From assembly GCA_024449915.1 (NCBI GenBank), contig JAMZAV010002177.1, forward strand, positions 62,001 to 126,000: a stretch of 64,000 nucleotides of DNA, in the 5' to 3' direction. The stretch comes from Sweltsa coloradensis (taxonomy: Eukaryota; Arthropoda; Insecta; Plecoptera; Chloroperlidae). How positions within the stretch are numbered: the first letter of the stretch is position 1; every line of letters starts with the position of its first letter. Below the pieces are notes generated by a model. It saw only the letters and a list, made by a program, of their open reading frames with translations, made no database searches and had not been told where the DNA came from. Positions 55,680 to 64,000 of the stretch are shown here, in pieces. The position numbers and the translations under genes were made by a program.

Positions 55680-55822
55680 TTGTTTAGGAGTAAGTAAATA
55701 AATACTTATCCCAGACAATATAAACTTAGAGGTCATCACAAAGTGTTTATTATAAATTATAATGTAATATGCTATGTGTCTGGAAATAAAACTTACTTAC
55801 TTACTTACTTACTAACTTACTT
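55680..55822 (+). repeat. retroelement 3' end with (CTTA)n tail
   Basis: GTGTCTGGAAATAAAACTTAC is followed by about eight CTTA units (55789-55820). AATAAA plus a simple repeat is typical for 3' ends of insect LINEs. The body upstream is not coding. Confidence 0.45.
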
Positions 55823-57526
55823 ACTATCACGTAAATCAATGTTTTGTAATTGATGGTTTTGGTTTGATCTGTAATGTTGATGTGTGAGATACGGGATTTT
55901 AAGATTGTATTGAATTTATCTGTAACTCATGTTTACAATCCAAAATAAATATAAATATGTATATGAGCTACATCTGTCGGTAAAATATTCGATTGGATTA
56001 TAGAAGTCTTTCAGTTTCCTGAGTACGCGAGGAAAAACTTGGAGAAACGTTTTCAATGATATTCGTTTATTCTGTTAAGTTGTAGCATTTCTACAGTTGC
56101 AATTGTTGACTTGTTGCTCTTCAGACAGTTGAAACTGTATCAGGATAATCAAGTAGGTAGTGACGCCCCCAATTATCTGCAAGATAAAACACACTCAGTG
56201 GTAAGATATTGGGAAAAGCTTGAACTCCTACTCAATGTAATGAACGCATACTCAAAACAACAATCTTAGTATGGAAACACAACATTTGCTCCAACTCCGA
56301 AGACCGAGTTCAAAGCTCTCAGAACTACATTTTTCCGCAATTTTGGTCAAGAGGGCACAAAGAAATTGCTATGCCACTTCAACGAATGCCTTTAAGTTTA
56401 CACATCCTGTAAACATGACAATAAATATTTATATCTTGATGTACATTGTCAAATATAAATATTAATTTCACGAAACAAATTATTTAGAGTAAAACTAAAA
56501 CTTAAATGGTTGTGTTACAGCATTATTTTAAGTAGGGTATTTGACAAGCTAAGATTAAAATATATTGCCTAGTAATTTACATGTTTCACGTTATGTCTAG
56601 CCTCCACCCAAAACAAGGTTTTTGGCCGGGGGTAAAACATATACAAATAAAGCACTTCTTTCACTGAGCCAACTTCCTTGTATTTTAGAAATCATACTGC
56701 TCCGAGATGTTTGAATTGTGTGAATTTTGTATTTAATTGGTGGTTATAAATGTGTTTAGTTTTGCTGTGGAGATGTTGCACCACGGTTGTAACACTCTCA
56801 ACTCCTAGTTTGTAGTCTGTGCTTATATGTGTCAGAAATGTAATTATTATTTAAGTTCATATACTTAGTAAATATAGATTCTTTAAAAAACATTTAATTT
56901 CACGCATTATATACAAATTGTATTTAAAAAACATAAAATAATATCATTTAGAAGCATTAATAATAATTACAAAATGTATAGAATTTTTAAAATGTGCAAT
57001 CACACAATGAGAAATAGCTATTTAACAAAAACTCGTTAACTCGCGTACAATTTACAAGTTTTGCGTTCTTTTTACTTGTTGATCAAATTCATTATACAGT
57101 CGATGCCGTAAATTATACAGTCATGCCACTATAAAATATCGAAACGAAATCAAGAGCTTAAAATAATGCCTGTTTTAAATATTGTTTACTCAGAGCAAAT
57201 GGAGGCTGGACACGAGGGACCGGACTAAATGAAACCAACAGCAAATGAAACTCATGATATCGAAATTAAAAATGACAACACGCGCCATTCTCAAAGATGC
57301 CAAATTTAATGAGATATAGTAAAGATCTGTTATATTTTGAAGTTTTCTTACCGAATGAAGCAGTGTGTAATCTAGAGGAAAAAACCCACAGCATGTGAAT
57401 TCCAGCTTGCGATGAAGAAGTTGTTGCGAAAACTCTTGCAGCTGTAAGACAACCATCAGGTATAAGAAATCATTATTTATGCCACTTTTACAATTCACTT
57501 TGCCGCTAAGGTTAACTTATTTTACA
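55823..57526. other. AT-rich intergenic/intronic DNA, nothing firm
   Basis: Open stretches of 60-100 codons occur (for example minus strand 57498-57190) but show no recognised motif, and codon use looks random. No RNA gene seen. Confidence 0.4.
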
Positions 57527-58473
57527 CTAGGAAAACGCTAAAGTCCCGCCGCGTTGATGGATGAGCTTTTTAAAGTTTTTAGTTTGCGTGGGATATCTTT
57601 ACTTTTGCAAGTGCTTTGTTTTACTGCCTACGCATTGTAGGTGATTGTTGTCAAGTTTCTATTGTTACTTGTCAATTGGTATTATTTACCGTAAAAACTT
57701 ATATTAAAAGCTTTATTTCTATGGATTCTGGCTAACTTTTTCAACTTTTTCTTTCAAAAGGTACTACATCACCATAACCTTAACGTCCACGTATAATATG
57801 AACATTGTGGCCCCACCCGTTTGGTCAGAATTGGCCCAAATGGCACGAAAATATCGCACAAAAAAATCAAAAAAACTTATTTTAAAAGCTATATTTCTGT
57901 GGATTCTGGCTAACTTTTTCATTTTTTTCTTTCAAAAGGTACTACATCACCATAACTTTAACGTCCAGGTAAAAAAGGAACGTTGTAGCCCCACCCGTTT
58001 GGTTAGAATTGGCCCAAATGGCACGAATATATCGCACAAAAAATCAAAAAACTTACATTAAAAGCATTATTTCTATCAATTCTGGCTAACTTTTTCAACT
58101 TTTTCTTTTAAAATGTACTACATCCCCATAACCTTAATGTCCATGTATAATATGAACGTTGTAGCCCCACCCGTTTGGTCAAAATCGGCCCAAATGGCAC
58201 GAAAATTTCGCAAAAAAAACGAAAAAAAAATCGTAAAAGTACGATATTCATGAGAAATATTTTTTCGATTGTACCCAAAAACAATACAGCTCTAATTTCA
58301 GAGATTTGAAAGGTCCCGTCAAATTTTTATCAAAATACGATATTCCGTTTGCCCGGTAGAGAGCGAACAAACAGACAAAAAACAAACAAACCAAAAAAAA
58401 AACAAAAAAAAAAACACGCGAGCTAAATTTTTTGGGGGTCAGTGAAATTGAAGTCTTCGCTTCGCTCATCCAA
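57527..58473 (-). mobile_element. Helentron/HINE-like element with tandem core
   Basis: Minus-strand orientation: starts GGATGAGCGAAGCGAAGAC, ends with inverted GCTCATCC, AACGC..GCG hairpin and CTAG before T. The core has three ~170 bp repeats (TTCTGGCTAACTTTTTCAAC, CCCCACCCGTTTGGTC, GGCCCAAATGGCACGAA). The 5' part holds the ATATTTTTTCGATTGTACCC segment shared with the copies at 41.5 and 58.8 kb. Confidence 0.7.
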
Positions 58474-58817
58474 TTATATTGAACAAAATATATCTTGATA
58501 ATAATTGTAATGTTTTCACATCATTTTGCTTCATCGTGGATTCGTAGCTGACGTTTTTGCCGAATCAATTTAATTTTATGTAGACGACTACTTTCAAGAC
58601 AAGTCAGATGAAAACAAAAAGAGCATCACACCACCCCACACCAAACATGACACACGAAGAATCGAATGAATTGTGAAATCTTAAACTTATTCGCGTCGTT
58701 TTCGTGTTTCTATGAAGTAGTTTTACGACACCGTAGCCTATCTTTATAGATCCCAGTCACACATAACGTACCATCGTCTCATCGTTTGGCATTCCAAACA
58801 CCTGTAACTACGGTATT
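58474..58817. other. spacer between two Helentron-like elements
   Basis: No repeat or reading frame of note. Confidence 0.4.
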
Positions 58818-59631
58818 TGGATGAGCGAAGCAAAGACTTCAATTTCACCGAACCCCCAAAAATTTAGCTCGGGTGTTTATTTTTGTTTGTTTTTTTGTTT
58901 TTTTGTTTGTTTTTCTGTCTGTTTGTTCGCTCTTTACCGGGCACACGGCATATGCGATCTTGATGAAAATTTGAGAGGACCTTTGAAATGTCTAAACTTA
59001 GACTTGCTACGTTTTTGGATACGATCGAATAAATATTTCTCATGAATATCGTACTTTTACAATTTTTTTCGATTTTTAGTGCGATATTTTCGTGACATTT
59101 GGGCCGATTCTGGCTAAACGGGTGGGGCTACAACGTTCATATTTCACATGCACATTAAAGTTATGGTGATGTATTGACGTTTGAAAGAAAAAGTTGAAAA
59201 AGTTAGCCAGAATCTATAGAAATAAAGGTTTTAATTTGAGTTTTTTGAGGTGTTAAATATTAAAACCTTTATTTGTATAGATTCTGACTAACTTTTTCAA
59301 CTTTTTCTTTCAAAAGTCAATACATCACCCTTACCTTAATGTTCATGTGAAATATGAACGTTGTCACCTCACACGTTTGGTCAGAATCCGCCCAAATAGC
59401 ACGAAAATATAGATTTTAGATCTTTCTCACAGCCTTGTATGAAAACTTCACAGGAGATTTTATACCTTACTCACAGCCTTGTTACAAACAACCAAATATC
59501 CAACAGACCTAATGATTGCCTTGTATGGGCCGTGTTTATATGTTTTTATTATTTTAAATTAACATTTACATTTTATAATTAAAAAGCTCATCCATCAACG
59601 CGCCTAAAAAAGCGTTTGCGAAGCTTTCTAG
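58818..59631 (+). mobile_element. Helentron/HINE-like element
   Basis: Plus orientation: GGATGAGCGAAGCAAAGAC at the start; GCTCATCC, AACGC..AGCGTT hairpin and CTAG before T at the end. The core has an inverted pair of the same ~170 bp repeat as in the neighbouring copy. Confidence 0.7.
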
Positions 59632-59904
59632 TTTATTATCATCATTGCCCGGCAGCAAGGTAATGCACATGTCTTCTCTTATCTATCCAGCAGTTTCACC
59701 CTTCTCAAACTTGTTTAAATCAGATTGTTAGCTTCACTCTTGAGCACTTGTACAAGTGACAAATCATTATTGAGTTAGCTTTTCCGTTTGAGCTTTATTA
59801 GGTCGCTGAGGCCGGAGTTTTCGCAAGTGATTTAGCATAGTTGGCAGATAAAGATGTCATGTCATCTGAATGTTCGTTACTGAACAACGTATAATTATTT
59901 ATTA

Positions 59905-60611
59905 CTAGGAAACGCTCTGTTGGACGCGTTGATAAGCGAGCACGTGCTATAGCTAGACCCACATTGCACATTTTTATAAATTTTCAATTTACGACGTTCG
60001 CGTTTCCAGTATTATTTATTATTGCCAAGGTATTTAGGTAAACCCGTATGTAAATCTTTACTTTGTGGATAAAATCCACCGCCATCTAGAGGACCTTGAC
60101 TCATTGGGAAAAATATTTAAACTCTTTGGTGACAAATAATAGACTGCTTCCTCGAAAGTATTTTGATTACTTCTAGGTGGCAGTGCATTTGAAACTTCGC
60201 GCGTCTTTTCGTTGCCATGGCAACGTTACTTTTGTTATAATGTAATTTCCATCTACACTACTTATCGGATCAAACTAAAATTAACATATTCGTGACCGGA
60301 CGGACATTCTAAATGATTTGGCTATCTCAGATTTTGTCGCCGGTTAGTTTGAAAAAAAAACTTTCGATTAACTTTAATGTAACTTTTTAACTTTTTGAAC
60401 GATTTTGCCACAAAACTAATGGCATTCAATCGAGAACAAAGCTTGCGGATGGTGAAAATTTCAACTCGATCCGAGCCTCCGTTCGAACGTTATGGCGAGA
60501 CATACAAACAAACAAAAAAAAAAAAAACAAAAAAAAAACAAAAAAAAAAAACAAAACGAGTGACAAATTTTTCCGGCAGAGTCAAATGGAAACGCTCGCT
60601 TCGCTCGCTTA
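59905..60611 (-). mobile_element. Helentron/HINE-like element, second subfamily
   Basis: Minus orientation: AAGCGAGCGAAGCGAGCG start, GTGCTCGCTTATC inverted match, AACGCGTCCAAC..AGCGTT hairpin and CTAG. Closest to the 18.9 kb copy. A long A/C run (AAACAAAAAAAA..) lies near 60.52 kb. Confidence 0.7.
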
Positions 60612-61099
60612 ACCAGTGTTGAAAATACCCAAATATTGCTTTACTTAATTAGTTTTGTTTGTAATTACCAAAATTGTATTTCATTATACATTTTTATTAC
60701 CTGTTTCTTTGTTTCTGCATCATTGATTGTAATCAGTAACTTGCTCACCAACACTGCCGTGTGATTAGCCTGTTGAGAAAGTAAATTGTTAGTTGGTTTT
60801 AAGGACAGAATAAGACCAATCATCTAGAAGCATTATTTACTTGGTACATTGTCATGTATACTCATTGCAGATGTATTAGACCAACCAACAATGCATTGGT
60901 ATACGTAATAATATAACATTTGTATCTTTTCACACACCTCATATTTATATTTCTTTATATGAGTTTATTGAGATCAAATTGCAATTAGTCAGGTTTGAGA
61001 ATAACATGTGAGGTATGTCATTTAAGGCGTTTTCTGGATAAAAGACTTATCGTCAATGGTGCACAGTTTATTTAAATCTCAGTATCTTATTCATTTTAA
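60612..61099. other. AT-rich DNA, nothing recognised
   Basis: No repeat, exon or RNA gene seen. Confidence 0.4.
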
Positions 61100-62935
61100 A
61101 CTCAATCCATTCATTCGCGAGTCAGAGCTCGCAGTGTACGGATGTGTCTAGTGCATCGTGATTAAGCCGCGATCACAACGTTCTCCGTAAGTTTGGATAT
61201 CAATCCACTAGCAGTGTATTACTATCAAATGCTTATAGACAGCCGCATAGCGACTGTTATATTTTGATATTACATAGCTAATAACTACTTTAATTTAATA
61301 TTAACTTAAAGTATTCATAGTTCATTGAAAGCAGCTGATGCTTTCCATTATTGTCTGGCCATGTCTGGCCAACTCGGTGTTGTTGCAACTACGAGTCGAA
61401 TTTCGAATTTAGACTTTGTCCTCGGGCACGTCGCCAACTAGGCGCGTGCTAGAGGGAAGATAAGAACCGATCGCAGCTTGCAGGATTCGTCAGTCATGGC
61501 TTCCGACCGACCCCCTTCAAATTCCACTCAGGCAACTGGTATGTAACCGCAAAAACGTAGCAGACCAGTTCAGCAATCAAACAAAACATCCCATGAACAC
61601 CATGGCATTTTAACCAACCTCTGCCTCCTCTGCCTAACGGCTAAAAACTGAAGCGTTAAGAAATCGTGTTCAGAACACCACTCAACTTAAAACAAACATC
61701 AACTCTCTCAATAGTCAACCTTAAACTTCCCGCACTGTGACCTCACAGTCACTAAACAGTATCTCCCTGTCGAACCGCTTCTCTCTCCTTGCCGACGAAA
61801 CAGACTATACGTATATCCACACATCACTCTGATGATTCCGATATGGATGAAGACCAGGATGGTATTAAACCCCCATGAATACCAGTAGCGAACAGCAAAA
61901 TTCTAGTAACATCACACCCAACTCAACTTGTAAGTCAAAACGGGTACCTCCGATCACAGTGCTCGGCGTGCCAACGTATCGTCAGATGTTAGAAACTAGT
62001 TAAAGACAATACCAATGGTGATTTCACCCTTTCATCTACCAAAGACTCATTTAAAGTACGGGCAGCAAACCTGTCTACGTATGCAGACCTTGTCAAAACC
62101 TTCCGCGAGTTAGACCTGCCGTTATACACTTTCCCGATAGCCGACCAACGGTTGAAGAAGATCGTTCTGCGCGGCCTCTCAGCCACTGTCGACGTCGAAG
62201 ACATCAAAGAAGACCTCCGTCACCAAGGGTTCGCTGTAACGGACGTCCAGCAGCTCCACCACTGTTGAGGGAATCAGACACCCAATGCCCCTTCTTCGTA
62301 GTATCCTCTGCAGTTGTGGATAAAGGTAAACCTCTCCACCTCCTCGAGAAGGTTTGTCACCACCGAGTTTCTATTGAGCGTTACAGAGGACCTCAAGGTC
62401 CACGCCAGTGCTATGACCGCCAGCGTTTTGGCCACAGCTCTCTATTTGCACTTTCCTCCTACCTGCTTCAAATGCGCCCTTACCCACAAATCAAAACGAT
62501 TGCCCCAAGCCACGCACCACCCCAGCTAAGTGCACAAACAGTGGAGAGGATAACCCGGCCTCTTCGCGCAGATGCAGCGCTTTCCTCCAAGCATGAGACC
62601 GGCAAGTAAAGTTTAGAGGTCAGCAAAACCCTGGTACATACTCCAACAAGAAATCCATAACACCACAGCCCAGACAGGTGGGTCCCCCCTCAACCTACTC
62701 CAGACCGGGAGTTTCTTATGCTAATGTAGCATCACCTTCGAACCACAGTCCCAATTACCCGATAAACTCATCATACGTTCCACCACCCCCTCACCAGCAC
62801 TCCTCGCCCTCCTCCACCTCGGATGAAGAGACTTGGAAATTGATTGCCAATATCGCCGAGGCCATCACACGTCTCAGGCCCACTCCAGAAATAATCGCTC
62901 TAGCAGGACTTCTCAAGGCTTTAGCCGAACAGTCA
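61100..62935 (+). pseudogene. Jockey-type LINE: 5' UTR and ORF1 (gag-like)
   Basis: The element probably begins near 61.1 kb (CATTCGCGAGTCAGAGC). An ATG at 61496 opens MASDRPPSNSTQATG and then stops. Further frames hold the conserved gag part LPLYTFPIADQRLKKIVLRG (about 62.1-62.2 kb), then damaged CCHC knuckles: QCYDRQRFGHSS, CFKCALTHKSK and, in another frame, a third C..C knuckle. A proline/serine-rich tail (SYANVASPSNHSPNYP.., PPPPHQHSSPSSTS) ends at LAEQSLHYGP and a stop near 62.95 kb. The protein would bind LINE RNA. At least four frameshifts or stops break it. Confidence 0.8.
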
Positions 62936-62942
62936 TTACATT

Positions 62943-63180
62943 ATGGACCCTAGGCGTACTTTACCTACTCTCTTCTGGAATGCCAATGGAGCGATATACA
63001 GAAAGTCAATCGAACTTATACACCTCATGAAAATCAACGACATACAGGTGGCACTCGTCAACGAGAATCACTTGCTTCCCTCGCAGAAGTTGGCTATGGC
63101 TATGTGCAAGCTATGCGCATTGCTCCGACCCCACCCTTGGCTTTCAATTCAATCATCAGTGTCTGAATAAAATATAATCT
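62943..63180 (+). pseudogene. Jockey-type LINE: start of ORF2 (AP endonuclease domain)
   Basis: Overlaps or abuts ORF1. MDPRRTLPTLFWNANGAIYR then IELIHLMKINDIQVALVNEN-H is the first part of an APE-type endonuclease (W-N-A-N-G and the E-x-H motif). The usual E-T-H is E-N-H here. Similarity fades after about 63.17 kb; the 3' body with reverse transcriptase is not visible in the window. Confidence 0.75.
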
Positions 63181-64000
63181 TTGTGTCTTTCCACCCCTAA
63201 ATACTAAACACTTCCGGCGACAAAGACTAGCTCCCTAACTAAACCTTTATCTAATCAACCAGCCTAAAGGCAATACGAGTGTTCTCCAAAATGTGTGCCT
63301 TCAAAAGTCACCCTTTATGAGCCAACGCTCGGTCTGGGTATAACCTCGCATGGGAAATGTTACCCAATGCGATGAAGACTACTCTCAGACTACTCTCACT
63401 CAATCCATTTCTTAGATATCAGCTATACACACACGCAATATATACTCACGGATGTCCATCACATTTCCCACTTGTACGTAGATTTAAATATTCCTATGAA
63501 ATCACTAAATACAGTAGGCCTTTTTAATCATATGGTAAATAATGACATGTAGGTACACCCGCGTCAGAAGTAAATCGAGGAATGGGTATTGTAGATACCT
63601 CTTGATTTATTCTGACTCAAGGTGTACATTCAAAATAAATGTTTATATTTTTAGCACTAAGTAAACACTGCTTAACTTATTTCTATGGACACGAAAAACA
63701 AAGTTTTAAGCTTCAGTTAATCAATCAAATTAACATTTTGTATTGTTTAGAAAATACATGTTCGCCGATTAAGCATCTATAACTGAAAACCCAATTTGAC
63801 ATAGGGTCTACCTTTTTAGCTATATTTTATCTTGACCCCAGAGTCAAACGGTTATGCTGGATAACTCACCACCTTGCTAGTTCGCACACATGATGAGGTA
63901 ACTGCCACAAATGGACAACCAGCAAGAGTCATAAAGGAGAATGAAAATATCAGGTTGTTCATAAACAGATCACCTTTGTTTGTTGGGTCGTTTATCTTAG
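63181..64000. other. remaining sequence, possibly LINE remnant then AT-rich DNA
   Basis: 63.2-63.4 kb may still be decayed LINE (stretches such as NVCLQKSPFMSQRSVW are readable but not diagnostic). From 63.4 kb on nothing was recognised. Confidence 0.35.

Noticed and set aside
58248..59045. Frames with FVCLFALYRA-type sequence in two copies
   Set aside because: They translate the T-rich head of Helentron-like elements; the frame is not kept between copies.

Overview
The window looks like insect nuclear DNA: AT-rich, intron-like, and packed with decayed transposons (Penelope-like elements, a Jockey-type LINE, non-autonomous DNA elements, tRNA-derived SINE pieces). I cannot fix the species; a hemipteran-like insect is only a guess. 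No bacterial operons, rRNA genes or CRISPR arrays are present.

The organising feature, from about 1.3 to 48.5 kb, is a tandem array of ten paralogous units (A-J here), all read on the + strand. Each carries one zinc-finger exon behind a near-identical acceptor (..TTTTACAG|ATGCTGAGCAGG..). The exons encode a WRPVPDS-type linker and four or five C2HC/C2H2 fingers spaced exactly 29 residues apart, ending in the C-G-K-E-P-Q-F-x-C finger seen in alternative C-terminal exons of BTB zinc-finger genes such as longitudinals lacking (lola). Two exons are fully open (D at 12.7 kb, J at 47.5 kb). B and I are open but cut short by early stops. A, C, E, F, G and H carry frameshifts, stops or an insertion. 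No BTB domain lies in the window, so the common 5' exons must lie upstream.

In the middle of the array (20.9-21.9 kb) are five tandem copies of a ~225 bp block, each holding a 90-93 nt exon-like segment with its own acceptor and donor. Four are open, keep a phase 1-1 frame and encode an acidic linker (RPSHLDEEDDDICSRDTVVF..). They could splice in frame to any zinc-finger exon of the array. This is the most notable possible new biology here: two stacked tiers of duplicated exons.

The array is broken by insertions. Many can be dated or bounded because paralogous units give the empty site: a TTAA-flanked MITE (4.8 kb), a TAA-flanked fold-back (5.4 kb), a 3.2 kb long-TIR element (17.1 kb), a tandem pair of 4.7-4.8 kb GC-shifted blocks (24.5-34.05 kb), a hAT-like MITE with a perfect 8 bp duplication inside exon H (40.0 kb), and Helentron-like elements (1, 18.9, 41.5, 57.5, 58.8 and 59.9 kb). 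From 48.5 to 52.3 kb is a nest of Penelope-like fragments including a reverse transcriptase/GIY-YIG pseudogene. From 52.3 to 64 kb there is intergenic or intronic DNA with MITEs, SINE pieces and a decayed LINE (61.1-63.2 kb). Several stretches (about 1.7-2.9 and 22.7-34 kb) show dense homopolymer indels against their paralogues, as expected of unpolished long reads, so some 'broken' exons may be assembly artefacts.
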